Source: Zanthoxylum bungeanum
Lineage: Eukaryota > Streptophyta > Magnoliopsida > Sapindales > Rutaceae
DNA length: 64,000 nt
Direction of reading: 5' to 3'
NCBI GenBank assembly: GCA_019454045.1
Contig: SKCR01034774.1
Coordinates: 62,001 to 126,000 of the forward strand
The position numbers were made by a program, and so were the translations under genes. A model generated the notes under the pieces. The model saw nothing but the letters and a program-made list of their open reading frames with translations, was not told where the DNA came from and ran no database searches. How positions within the stretch are numbered: the stretch's first letter is position 1; each line of letters begins with the position of its first letter. This document shows positions 37,498 through 49,511 of this stretch, piece after piece.

Positions 37498-39366
37498 TGT
37501 TGGACAGTTGTGAACAATAGCGTCACTATTTGTACAGATCATGGTGTTGTTGTATAAAATAACTATGTGACAAAGGAGATTGCTCTCTTATCATTTGTGA
37601 TTAGATCACCAAGATGTATAAATGATAGGAGGTCCCTATGATTTGTTCCTGGATTGAGAATGATATGAGACAGTATCAGTCCACGAAGGATAAATCATTA
37701 AATATCCATAGTCAGAGTATTATCGAGATTGGACATCGATAAATGCGTAAAAGACTAGTATTACACTTGTGCTAGTTGTGAGGGCACAATAACATAGTTC
37801 TCATATATTTGGGTATTGGATACTCATGCAAGTATAATAGGAGGTTGTGTTTTACCGATGGTACGGAAAATAGCTTTGCTCTGGATAGACCCCCTCGGAA
37901 TTTTATTGGTAGTATGACTATGTGTCTATGGAAGTCCGAAATCAGGGTATGTGTATTTGGTCTTAACCTGAGACTTGCACCGCTAATACTTGCGACAATC
38001 AATATACTTTGGTTTTGGTCGTCCAGGGCTTTAACCGGTTCTATGTACGCCTCTTCTGGGTATATTGAGAATTGTAGTGTACTGGATCGAAATAGGCAAT
38101 GCTACGTATACTACGCCTGATATAGATCACTATATTCCTGTAAGGATATTTCTGGAGAATTGGGTAGGCATGGAGCTTTGCTAGAAGCCAACCTTGTCTT
38201 GTAAATCGGTATAAACGTAGTACTAGGTACTTACGTGTTCGGATAGTCTGACGACCGAATTTACTGCCAACATATCCGGGGATCTCATTGGTCGCTTCCC
38301 GAAGAATCACCGATGACGTATGACTCGCACTTTTAATTAATCTGGGATTAATTAGATGAGAGAGAAAATTAATCTGTGATTAATTGCGGAGATATTTTAT
38401 CTGGGATAAAATATCAATTAAATAGAGATAACGATTAATTTGGAATTAATAGATAAAATAATATATTCGATATATTATACGAAATTGGATTTCGACGCGA
38501 ATTAAAATTGGATTTTAATTCGGGCGAACGAGTTAATTTAGAATTAATTCGTTAACAAAGTGAATAGTGATTTCGCTAGGCATAATCATTTAATTGCGTC
38601 GCAACAAAAAATTCTTTAATTTGGAATTAGCGAACCCGAGCCCGGGATTGTTTGTGAGCGCATTCGTATTTCGAATTCGAGTACGGCACGCAAGTCAAAT
38701 CAAACATCAAACTGCTAGTCGCATCTAGCATCACATTATTCCTCAATCAAGTGATAGATGTCTTTCACTTTGAGTGATTGACACCAGGCACTATTCATGA
38801 GTGATGCGAGTTGATGGAAAGCTTTTGAAAGCTTGAATGACATTTATTGTTATTTTAATTTTTTTTATATTTTTTATTTTCATTTTTGAAATCAAAGGAA
38901 GAGTATTAGATACACTTAACACATTACAACATATCATACATCTCTCTCTCTCATTGGTTCACGAATTTGGAGCCAAAATTCTTCTTCTTCTCTCTCGGCC
39001 AACATGCCATTTTTCTTCTAAAAAACTCACTGGTTTGACCGTGAAAATGGAGGAAAAAGGGAAGCAAAGTGTGATGTTTTTGTGGTAAAAACATCAAGAG
39101 CTAGCACTCCAAGAGACATACGAAGGTCATAGGGAAGTCCACCCATGACCTTGGAATCACCATGACAAAACTTGGAGCTTGATGGAGGAAGATTGAAGCC
39201 GATTTTGAGGACTGCAAAAAGCCAACTGCCGTGACTTCTTGGAGGAGGCAGAACGTTTTTTGTTCGTCGCCGAGCGATGATGTGAGTATTCCGCAACTTC
39301 GTTGATTGTATTCACATGTATTTGCAATGCTTGAAATGATCTTGAGATGCTTAGAGAATTCCAACA
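37498..39366 (+). repeat. C5 3' LTR with an internal deletion
   Basis: 1869 bp, about 228 bp shorter than its partner. The missing block corresponds to about 30253-30470 of the 5' LTR, and the join reads gtagtgtactggatcg near 38072-38090. Otherwise the two LTRs are very similar. Confidence 0.88.
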
Positions 39367-39371
39367 GTACC

Positions 39372-40920
39372 AAGTAAGGTTTAGGCTAAATTGGTTGGAT
39401 CCAATTGGGCCCAAAACCGTTTCCATAAAGTCCAAATGCGACTAATGGACCTAAATTATTTAATTGGGCCTAATTGGCCTAAATTGGTTTCTAGGCTTAT
39501 GGGGTTATTCCTTGATTGGGCTTTGGTTATTGGGTTTGACCCAAGTTTACCAAAAGTCCACGCCTTAAAGAAAATAATTGAAAGCCCATTGGACTTTAAT
39601 TAAATTAATGTTGGACGTTAATCGGGCTTTGAGACCCGTAACGATTAAATTTGGAATTTAAGTCGTAAAGTTTCGTCAAATAAAGTGTAGTACTTAATTT
39701 GGAATTAAATAGCGAATTAGTATTAAATAAATATTAAATTGTATTTAATGTTGTAGTTTAATTTAATTCAAGAATTCGTACTTTGAGTACTTATTCGCAA
39801 AACGAGTTGGACTCGCGAAAAATCAAATCGTTGTTTAAACATTGGATGGTCATTAATTATCAGATTAATAAATTGGATTAGATTGATTGATAACATGCTT
39901 GTGTGAATACATGGTTGCGATGCATGAATAATGTATATCGGATGTATATTAGATGGGTGGGGCAATTTTGGAAATTGTTGTAATAAATTTAGAATTTATT
40001 AATTGGACCTGCGTGTCCAGCCTATTACCTCCATACTCTTTGTATTTCTCTTCTCACCTATTCCCCTAAATGTAAATGAGGTTTCTTTAGAAGTGTTATG
40101 TAACGGGTAGAAGTAATACGTGTGCTAGCGGGAGAGAGGAAAGAGAGAGATTTGATCTAGGATCAATGTGTTAAGTATCCATCCACATATAATTATTATT
40201 TTATTTTACGCGCCTTATTATGTGTTTAGAATGCATGTTTAAGGGTGTGTGAAGATGAGACCTTAACAAAGATAATAAATTGGTTGCCAATTTGCACGCG
40301 AAAAACCCTCACAAAATATTAAGCGTTTTTCCTTCCATTGAGTGATTCTTACTCAAGATCTAAGACTGGCATTGGTTTGTTGGCCAAAGTCAAGACCTTT
40401 GTCCGTTGAGGATGTGTTTGAATCACCAAGGCTTTGTTCCATATCGGTGTCTTGTCCAAGTTGTGGTTTGTTGGCCAAAGTCAAGACCACTTCTTGTCTA
40501 TCGACATTGATTACGAAGCTTTCCTTGGTCAATGGGTTACGCTTAACTGGGATCACTAAGTTTGTTGTGTCAAAGCCAATGCTTAGTTGATTCAGAGGAA
40601 AAATGTTAGGTAATATATTGGATATATTGGCATATATAAGATATATGTTTCGGACTTGGATGTCCCCCTACTGGATCTAGGAATTGGATGGGATCCAATT
40701 GATCTTAGAGATCTACCTAGTTAATTATCATACAATTTGTTGGCCAAAGTCAAGATTGTGTGATATTTAACGGGATCCTAGCCCACTAGGAAACACGGTT
40801 TCCCGAGTACTCGACAGAGGGTTAGAGGCTCGCCGAAAAATAGTGGGAGGCAAGTATTAAATTTGCAATATTCGTTTAGTAACTTGCCATACGCGCTCAT
40901 TTCAAATTATTTCGTTGAAT
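39372..40920 (+). other. C4 leader, second part
   Basis: Resumes the C4 leader after C5. ttggccaaagtcaag is at 40380, 40471 and 40740. No coding frame. Confidence 0.75.
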
Positions 40921-41936
40921 AAATTATTTATTAGTTGTACTAATAATTAATGTTGTTTTAATAAACAGTTGGACTTATTCAAACTATTTCAATTAATAGT
41001 TGATTTTATAATTGGATTATAGTAATCAATATAATTGGACTATAATAATCATTATAATGAATAGTACCTAAAATCGTTGATTAAATAGTTGGACTATTAG
41101 AATCAAGATAAAATTGAAAGATTAGTGTTTAAAACATAATCCTGGGTGAAAAATGTTTAAACGATTTTAATTTTCAAATTGGGAATAAAATTTCAGGATG
41201 GTCCTGGAAACTAATAAGTTACTTTATTTGATAAAATAACATCTTAAGCCTAAGCCAGGAGTTAAGCAAATAAGTGGAACATGATCTTTGGAATATTCAT
41301 GTGATGATAACTTTAGTGCTTAATCCATTAAACTTGCCAAATGGACTCCTTAATTTCTTTGTCAGAACTAAGGATTAGATCCTTAAAGTATAATAATGAA
41401 ATTGAAGGATATTCATAAATCTATATTTAGATTTTAGAAGTACTAAAATTGCAATAGAAAACTCTTGGAGAGTTAATGGCTATTCTCAAGGAGACAAAGT
41501 CAAAGTTTGCAATAAGGCAAGTAGCGCAAGGCGTACCTTACTTTGACATTCCAGAAGGCCAAGGTTTGGCCAAAGGCTTCTGGGGTGTGTAAAGGGGCAA
41601 ATGTAAAATCATTATAATATTCTGGGAAGATAAAGGACATATCCCAAAATATCTGCCTAAATTGTGGCAAACGGGTTCGCGGAAGCGTGACTGCCATTTG
41701 AACAAAGCAGACATGAAGGAATTGAAGACGAGCAAGGCTTTGACTTCAAATATGTTTGTCATAAATATGTTCACTACTAGTATTAAAATTGGATTTTAAA
41801 TACTTAGTGTGATACATAAATATGTACTGATGTGCAGAATCTACTATGAGCAGGATACTGACATCAGTTGAGATTTATCTGCGAATCGGAAATGGGAGGA
41901 AAGTCGCTGTTTTAACCGTAGATACCTAACTTTAGA
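40921..41936 (+). pseudogene. C4 decayed gag and start of protease
   Basis: Parallels 33900-34870 of C5. It lacks the gag ATG (aatcattataatgaatagta, ~41047), carries a decayed zinc knuckle near 41655-41690 (tctgcctaaattgtggcaaa), and stops in early protease. Confidence 0.75.
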
Positions 41937-41971
41937 TACATAAATACTAGTATTAAAGTCGCTGTTCTAAA
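41937..41971. other. Templated filler at a deletion junction
   Basis: The segment is a patchwork of nearby bases: tacataaata (as at 41813), actagtattaaa (as at 41776) and aaagtcgctgtt (as at 41900). Plus-strand C4 lies to the left and minus-strand C1 leader to the right. Such filler is typical of end-joining repair with template switching. Confidence 0.75.
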
Positions 41972-42820
41972 TATAATCGTTATGGGTCTCAAAGCCCGAC
42001 TAACATCCAATGTCAATTTAATTTAAAGTCCAATGGGCTTTTAATTAATTTCTTAAGGCATGGACTTTTGGTCAATATGGGTCAAACCCAAATACCAAAG
42101 CCCATTTAAGGAATCACCCTTATTTGCCAAGAAACCAATTTTGGCCCATTAGGCCCAATTATAATATTAAAGGTCCATTAAGTCATAATTGGACTTTATG
42201 GATATGGTTTTGGGCCCAATTGGATCCAACCAATTTAGCCTAAACCAATCTTGGTACAACCAAGCCCATTAAGCCCAATTACAACTTTTCAAGCCCAATT
42301 TCCAAAATAGGCCCAATTAATTAAATTACCAAATTCCAAATTTCATAACTTAATTAACCTAAAGTGTATGCCATAATTAATTAACCAAATTAACATTTCC
42401 AAAATACTAATTCACTCAATTAATTATGCTTATTTACATCAATTCATGTACAACACAATTGAATCAAAAAATCAATCATCTTCATGGTTATCCATTGACG
42501 GCAATTTAGGGTTTTGTTATTCGATTCCTAATTCAATCCAATTAAATCCTAAATCAACATTACCTAATGTTTTCCAACTCATCCAATGATCAAAAAACAC
42601 AAAAATCACCATGAATTAGGGCAAGCTTATATTCGGCCAAGCCTCACATATTGGGGAAAATTTGTCCAATTCAAAATTCATCAAATTGACAATGCATAAC
42701 ACCATGTTATCATAATTTAATCATACTCAAACAATCAATTTCACTCAAACATGCTCAAATCAATTTTGTCCAAATTTTACCCTAATCAAGTTTCATGCTC
42801 AAAATGGCTCAAGATACCAT
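41972..42820 (-). other. C1 leader and primer-binding site
   Basis: Reverse complement of copia leader (for example the complement of gggctttgagacccgtaacg at its left end). Next to the LTR is aatggtatcttgagcc on the minus strand, a primer site with mismatches after TGGTATC. No coding frame. Confidence 0.75.
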
Positions 42821-44772
42821 TGTTGGGTTTCTATTAGGTCCCAATGATCAAATCAAGCAATGAAACATATGTGAATACTCGTAAAAGCATGGCGGAATCA
42901 TACTTACAACGATCAGATTTGGCGATGCGACGAACACAAAAATTCTTTTCCTCCTCCATGAAGCTCTCGACAGTGAGCAGATTTTTGTCCTCCAAAATTT
43001 CGGCCATGGTGATCCACCAAGCTCCAAGCTTTGTGTTGTGATTCCATGCTCATGGGTGGGTTTCCCTATCATCTTCATACTACTTCTAAAGGGTGCTAGC
43101 ACTTCGGAAATTTTGCTGCAAAACTTCCTATGCATCTCCTACATCTCACGGCCCCTTGGGCGTGAGAGAGGGAAGAAGGAAGAAGAGAGAGTGCGTTGTA
43201 AAAGGTGATTTCCAAATTCAAAATAAAATTGAATGATATACCAAATCCTTGATTTGGTAAAAGTCATTCAACATTTACACACTTGAGTGTTTTACACTCT
43301 TTCACCAAATAACAACTTCCATCACTTAAAAGCAACCAAGTTGACTAGTTGATGTGACGCTTGATGTGGCTTGTGGGCCGCACTTAAATTCGCAATATGA
43401 GTGCGCCCGCAAACACTCCCGGGCTCGGGTTCGCTAATTCCGAATTAACGAATTTTCCGTTGCGACGTAATTAAATAATTATGCATAGCAAAATCACTAT
43501 TCACATCGCTAACGAATTAATTCTAAATTAACTCGTTCGCCCGAATTAAAATCTATTTTCAATTCCGCGTCGAAATCTAATTTCGTATAATATATCGAAT
43601 ATATTATTTTATCGATTAATTCCAAATTAATCGTTTTCTCTCTTTAATAAATATTTTATCCCAGATAAAATATCTCCGTAATTAATCCCAGATTAATTTT
43701 CTCTCTCATCTAATTAATCCCAGATTAATAAAGTGCGAGTCATACGTCATCGGTGAATCTTCGGGAAGCGAACCATGAGATCCTCGGATATGTTGGCAGT
43801 AAATACGGTCGTCGGACTATCCGAACACGTACGTACCTAGTACTACGTTTTTACCGATTTAGAAGACATGGTTGGCTTCTAGCAAAGCACCGTGCCTACC
43901 CAATTCTCTAGAAATATTCTTACTGGAATATGTGATCTATATCAGGCGTATTATACGTAGTATTGCGTATATCGATCCAGTATCGGATGTCACGTGCAAG
44001 GCCTGGGGCTGGAAATGTGTCTGCCCCGTACGAATCACATATCGGATCTCTGGTAACTAGTCTCTATATCGGATAATCATGACCTAGTTATATTATCCGA
44101 TGACTGCAGTACATAAGAGAACTAGTTCCGTATCCTATGTGATCATCATCTCCACTATGACTGGAGTGATACTTCCATCTCGACATCACACCCAATACAC
44201 TACGATTCTCAATATACCCAGAAGAGGCGTACATAGAACCTGTTAAAGCCCTGGACGACCAAAACCAAAGTATATTGATTGTCGCAAGTATTAGCGGTGC
44301 AAGTCTCAGGTTAACACCAAATACACCTACCCTGATTTGGACTTCCATAGGCACATAGTCATACTACCAATGGAATTCTGAGGGGTCTATCCAGAGCGAA
44401 GCTGTTTCCGTACCATCGGTGAACACAACCTCCTATTACACTTGCATGAGTAACCTATACCCAAATATATGAGAACTATGTCGTTATGCTCCCACAACGC
44501 GCACAAGTGTAATACTAGTCTATTCCGCATTATCGATGTCCAGTCTCGATAATACTACGACTAGGGATATTTAATGATTAAACCTTTGTGGGTTGATACT
44601 GTCTCATATCTTATCAATCCAGAACTAATTATATGGACCTTCTATCATTTATACATCTTGGTAATCTAATTACAAATGATAAAAGGGCAATTTCCTTTGT
44701 CACATAGTTAATTTGTACAACAACACCATGATTTGTACAAATAGTGATGCTATGGGTCATAACTGTCCAACA
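42821..44772 (-). repeat. C1 5' LTR
   Basis: 1952 bp, partner of 12088-14069 with the same terminal sequences. It lacks the ~24-bp insertion found there. The dyad series is at about 43420-43735. Confidence 0.9.
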
Positions 44773-46056
44773 CCATCATCGCCCCTAGCGCTTCGGGTTC
44801 TATAGCCAAATAAAGTACTAAGGGTTTGCCTGGTCTTGGAGGCTTTAAGACAGGAGGTTTCACCAAGTATTCCCTGATCTTGTCGAAAGCTTTTTGGCAT
44901 TGCTCATTCCATTTCACTGGCCGGTCCTTCCTCAGTAATTTGAAGATAGGCTCGCATACTAACGTCAACTTGGCAATGAACCGACTGATGAACTGGATTT
45001 TCCCAAGGAATGCTCTAACTTCTTTCTCTGTCTTCGACGCGGGCATCTCAGTAATCGCTTTGATCTTCTCAGGGTCTACATCTATTTCTCCCATTCCCAC
45101 CGTATGTCCTAACAATTTTCCCGATGTTACTCTGAACACGCACTTCTAGAGATTCAGTCACAGATCATATTTGTCGACTCGTTCAAGGAACTTCTCCAAT
45201 GCTTCTCTGTGTCCGCTTCTTGTCTCCGATTTCACCATCATGTCGTCCACATATACTTCAATCTCCTTATGCATTAAGTCATGGAATAACGTGGTGGCCA
45301 TCCGTTAATAAGTAGCTCCTGTATTCTTAAGTCCAAATGGCATCACTTTGTAGCAATACTACCCCACTCCATGACAAAGGCAGTCTTATGCTTATCTTTT
45401 TCATCCATAAGAACTTGATTATATCCGGAAAACCCATATGCGAACAAGTACATGGCAGATAAAGCCGCACTATCAACTAGCACATCGATATGGGGTAAGG
45501 GAAAATCATCCTTTGGGAAAGCTTTGTTAAGGTCTCTATAATCCACGCACATTCTGACTTTCCTATCTTACTTCGGCACTGGCACAATGTTTGCCAACCA
45601 CTCGAAGTACTTCACTACTTCCAGAAATCCCACGTCTATCTGTTTCTTGACTTCTTCTCTAACCTTCTTAGCCCACTCAGGTCTCATCCTTCGGAGCTTC
45701 TGCTTTACCGGCCTCATGTTCGGATAAGTTGGTATCATGTGTTGGGCGATATTTCTATCCACTCCGGGCATGTCCTCGTAGGACCAGGCGAATACTTTGG
45801 CATATTTGACTAACATCTCCTCTAATTTCTCCCGCTCTTCAGAGGTAACCTCACTTGCATTTAAGACCTCATTGGGGCTTTCAGGCTTGCCAAAGTTAAA
45901 TGCGTTTTTTTTGGTTGAGTTGATGTCAAATATACTCAAGTCGTGCAAGTTGGAAGGAAAAGGCTCAGACAAGTAAGCAAAATGAATGTCTTTATTATTA
46001 GCCAATGCAGGAGTACACTCAAATAAATCAGGGAGATAAATATCTTCATCTTCCAC
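44773..46056 (-). pseudogene. E2 reverse transcriptase
   Basis: Three frames cover the domain: 46056-45568 (SEEREKLEEMLVKYAKVFAW, then the PVKQKLRRMRPEWAKKVREE entry segment), 45552-45343 (CVDYRDLNKAFPKDDFPLPH, then GFSGYNQVLM) and 45139-44773 (TEKEVRAFLGKIQFISRFIA, then CQKAFDKIREYLVKPP). The catalytic YVDD is intact near 45243-45254 (EVYVDDMMVKSE). A frameshift near 45350 and a stop in the GATYQR segment separate the pieces. The last residues, GAMM, join to the RNase H piece at 12087. Confidence 0.88.
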
Positions 46057-46260
46057 AGATGCTTAATCCTCCACAACCGGGTCTTCTTCAGTTTCCTTAC
46101 TTTCCTCGAGGGTCAGGCTCTACAGCTGCATCAGCTCTTATTCCCACTTGCCTTTTTCATTTACAACTTCTCCTATCATCGGTTTCTCGCCCATCACATC
46201 CTAGAAGATCTCAAATCCTGGTACCATGATCCCGTTGACTTCCACTAGTTCAGGCTCTCC
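46057..46260 (-). pseudogene. E2 linker between G-patch-like segment and reverse transcriptase
   Basis: Acidic linker sequence with stops. No domain is recognised. Confidence 0.4.
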
Positions 46261-46524
46261 TTAATTCCCCATTGCTTTCACGAAACATTTTGTCAGCTTC
46301 AACACTTTCTTCTTAGCCTTCGGCTTATCCTCGTCGGACTTGTATCTTAAACCTCTCCTGGTGGTCTGCCCCTTGAAGTCGGGCAATGCTCCTCTATCAC
46401 CTGAGCCTGTGCCTGGCTTGAATTTCATCTTCTCCATGATCCTAGCCACCTTAGGATCTACCCACTCCTCAAAGGTTGCCGACACTTGAAACCTCGTGAA
46501 AGGTTGTATCTCCAAAGCAGCCAC
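46261..46524 (-). pseudogene. E2 G-patch-like segment
   Basis: The frame reads KVARIMEKMKFKPGTGSGDR followed by KGQTTRRGLRYKSDED. It resembles the glycine-rich G-patch that many plant Tat polyproteins carry after the protease; the match is judged by eye. Flanked by stops. Confidence 0.6.
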
Positions 46525-46536
46525 ATCATTGTCTAC

Positions 46537-46983
46537 TTAAGCTCTGATAGTGACAATCTCTCCCCCATACGGAAACTTGATGACCTGAAGAAGAGTGGAG
46601 GGCACGCCCCCAAGCTTGTGAAACCATGGCCCCCCCAATAGCAAAGAAAAAATGGCCGAGATATCAAGCATTGTGAACTCGACCTCATCCTCCATTGGGC
46701 CTACTTTGACCACTGTAGCAAAAGTACCCTCAACTCCTCGCTTGCTATCATCATATGCCTTGATGGTCATATTGGAGGGACTCAGATCTGTTGTCTTCAT
46801 ACCCAACCTCGATAAGATCTTTAAAGGACACACATTGATAAATGAGCCATCATCCACCATTACACAAGACGTTTTCTTACCCATCACTCCAGCTCTTATA
46901 AATAATGGCTTATTATGATTCCTTCCCTCCACCGGGAGTTCTTCCTCAGAAAAGGTTATCACCTGCAAAGCTTCCTTCTGCAC
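46537..46983 (-). pseudogene. E2 aspartic protease
   Basis: 148 codons open. The active-site region reads CVMVDDGSFINVCPLKILSR; Tat proteases usually have DNGS or DSGS, so the second residue differs. The later flap and second hydrophobic-Gly motif (FSLLLGGPWFHKLGGVPSTL) are in place. The protease would cut the gag-pol polyprotein. It is separated from gag by a stop near 46985 and from the G-patch by one near 46537. Confidence 0.8.
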
Positions 46984-46986
46984 CGA

Positions 46987-48627
46987 TCATACAAACATCG
47001 TAGGGTTGGCATCCTCCAGTACTATTATCTTGCTCAAGGCCTCAACCATGGCACGCCTGTGCTCATACGATGCACACAACAACTCCCAAATGCTCAGTTG
47101 TGCTCGTGTCTTCTTCAACTGATGCAGCACTACATCTCCTTCAGCATTATCCCCGTTCTCCACCACTTCTCTACCTTTGGCCAACACCTCCTTGCCTTTC
47201 TCCGCTGTATCACTATAAAAACACCCACTACGTGTCATTCCTTTCACCACCTCTTCATCACTGCTTGAGAAGTCTAGCCAGAAATTCTTCCCCGGCTCCG
47301 TTTCATCCTCACTATTGCTATTCAAAATCCCCAGGCAAAAGGCTTGGTGGTCAAAGGTTCGGAGGACAAGGCTTTCAGGTAGGCCGGAGCTAATCATGTA
47401 GGTAGGTGGTGGGACAGAGTGATAGTTAGGTAGGGGGTTTCTGTGTGTATTGGGTTGTTTTTTTCTGGGTCAGGTATTTTGTGGGAGTCGATGAGGTCTT
47501 GGATTTCATGCCTGAGGCAGACGCAGTTATCGGTGTCATGGCCTTTCTGCTGGTGGTAATGGCAATACATGTTCATATTGAGGTGTGGTGGTAGAGGATT
47601 GGGAAGTGGTCTAGCTTCTAATGGTCTTAGGAGTCATTGTCTCGCCAACTTCTCAAGCACTTTAGATAAATGCCTACCCAGGTTAGAGAAATGCCGGTTT
47701 CTGATGGCGGTAACCTCAGCAAAAACGGGATTGGTACCTGATGGTCCTCCGACAGTCCTCATGTTCAGGCCATAAAACTTCATATTCTATACTTTTTCTT
47801 CCTCAATATCCATGACAGTCTCTCTCAACTGTCGAAAATCAGTAATCATAGAGGTCATCCTCCTCAGTTTTCCATAAATGGAGGGCTTGGTGCCCTTGAT
47901 AATCATCTTGATCTGGTCATTCTCCGAGGGCCGAGTCTGTATCTTCAGAAGCTGGCTTCTCCAGTGATCTACATAAACCTTGAAGCTCTCATCCGGCTTA
48001 TGTTTGGTATTCTCTAAGTCACGAAGTGACAAGTCGATCTCCAAATCCGTGACATATTGGTTCAGAAAGGCCTCTGCCAATGCCCTCCAATCATCATTGA
48101 CCTTCCTCTCAAGGCCATGATACCATACCACGGGTGCTCCCTCAAGCGACATCTCTAACATCTTCTGAACCTGACGCTGTGACAGGCCCACTGAACTCAT
48201 CACAGAAACATATTGTCAGAGATGGACCCTCGAATCCCCGTTCCCATTGAACTTGGCTATGTCAGACATCTTGAACTGAGCGGCAGCTGCTCCTCAAAAG
48301 TCATCACCTCATAGTCTAGCAAATCTTCATGTTTACCCCTCATCTTGCGGGTAACTGATTCTACATGATCTCGAAGTTTCTGCAATTCGGACTGGGACCC
48401 AGCTATCATTCCTGGGCATACTCAGCCACATCATCATCAAAAACAGGGATATCATCACTCAACCTATTCATAGGTTCTTCACGCCTCACATTCTCAGAGC
48501 TTCCCCCAGCGCGGGGCATATCCATATTAGCCATATCGGTGGTCAAAGCTTGCAACTGCTCGGTGACCTTGGTGAGACTAGTCTCCAGCTGATCCATGCG
48601 AGATACCTCGTTCTCTGATTCGCTCAT
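46987..48627 (-). pseudogene. E2 gag
   Basis: Starts at 48627 (MSESENEVSRMDQLETSLTK, a coiled-coil-like N-terminus). The retrotransposon gag domain is at 48203-47787 (GAPVVWYHGLERKVNDDWRA, then AEAFLNQYV and DESFKVYVDHWRSQLLKIQT). A knuckle-like motif follows at 47576-47500 (YCHYHQQKGHDTDNC). The last frame, 47397-46987, is the gag-protease linker. Stops and frameshifts separate the four frames. Gag would form the particle that packages element RNA. Confidence 0.82.
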
Positions 48628-49511
48628 GTTCGCTAATGGCCTTTTGATGAGTCTTCCCTATTCCCTAACCCAACATGTATCTATGGTGTCTTTTAAAGCC
48701 GCATGTCAGCATGTATACGTGCGATGCATGGAATATATAAGTGGGCCCATTATCATTTTAAAGCATTCAATAATACTATTGCGAGGTGCAAACTTGTCCC
48801 AGTTGAAAAAGGCCCAACAGGTTTATACTTTTGCGATAACATGGCTAAACAAATTCAAATGATGAAAGGCCTAAACACAAAATGGCCCATCGTCATTTGA
48901 AAAGCTTTTGGCCCAATTGTCAGAGGGCACGAACTCGCCCCCAAATGATGATGGTCCAGAATACAAGCGTAAAAAGGTATTTTCTATTGGCCCTACAACT
49001 ACAGTTCGCGTGTGGGTTTATAGGGGTATAGACAAAGGCTCCCGCTGGCGAAGGATTGCCCACAACTAGGACTCCCCACTCAAGGGTTCGAGCGACAAAG
49101 TGAGCGCACCTTTTTTATACGCTAAGGTACGTGCCAACGAGTGATGATATATGACTGACTGTCAAATGGATTTCTTATTGAAGATTCCCCAGATGGAGGG
49201 TGGAGCGGACTCTCTTAAATACCCAAACCTCTTAGGCTCTTATCGCCTTGGTGACAAGAATAAACAATAAGTCCTCCAAATTAGTCCATCACGGTAAGCT
49301 TCGGGTAAATGATTATCCAGGTGCCTTCACAGCGTTTCCTTATAAAAAGGTAGTGAATGAAGGAAGACACCAAACCATTACCTAGCTCTAATAGTACATT
49401 AGATTAAACCCCTTTAACCCATGGTAGACACGGTTAATTAAAGTACAAATCACAAACATTACAAGACATTATTTCGGGGCCGATTCTCTATCCCCATTGG
49501 AGTAGCCAGAC
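48628..49511 (-). other. E2 leader and primer-site region
   Basis: No coding frame. Next to the LTR the minus strand reads gtctggctactccaatggggat, similar to the TGGCGACTCC-type primer sites of Tat/Ogre elements, with a mismatch. It starts three bases after the LTR end. Confidence 0.6.

Larger units (their letters stand above)
29666..39371 (+). mobile_element. C5: non-autonomous copia element with target duplication GTACC
   Basis: The element runs 29671-39366. GTACC lies at 29666-29670 and 39367-39371, and removing the insert restores the C4 leader (...ggttgtaccaagt...). It has both LTRs, a perfect primer site, a long leader, a decayed gag-pol and a polypurine tract. It is the structurally most complete of the decayed copies. 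Confidence 0.93.
27072..41936 (+). mobile_element. C4: copia element in C2, 3' half deleted
   Basis: The 5' LTR (27072-29100), primer site (29102) and leader are interrupted by C5 at 29671-39371; leader and decayed gag then continue at 39372-41936. Protease sequence stops at tttaga (41936), where a filler segment and inverted C1 sequence begin, so most of pol and the 3' LTR are gone. The probable left target duplication is AATGT; its partner is lost. Confidence 0.85.
12083..44777 (-). mobile_element. C1: long-LTR Ty1-copia element inserted in E2, with nested insertions
   Basis: LTRs at 12088-14069 (3') and 42821-44772 (5') share the unusual terminal sequence tgttgggtttctattaggtc. CCATC flanks the element at 12083-12087 and 44773-44777. 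Removing it restores the E2 frame A-L-G-A-M-M-V-Q-A. Only the polypurine tract with the RNase H end (14070-14568) and the leader (41972-42820) of C1 remain between its LTRs. Everything else between them is C2-C5 or lost to deletion. Confidence 0.92.

Noticed and set aside
45343..45552. Short reverse-transcriptase frame as an independent gene
   Set aside because: It is one frame of the broken E2 polymerase; neighbouring frames continue the same domain.
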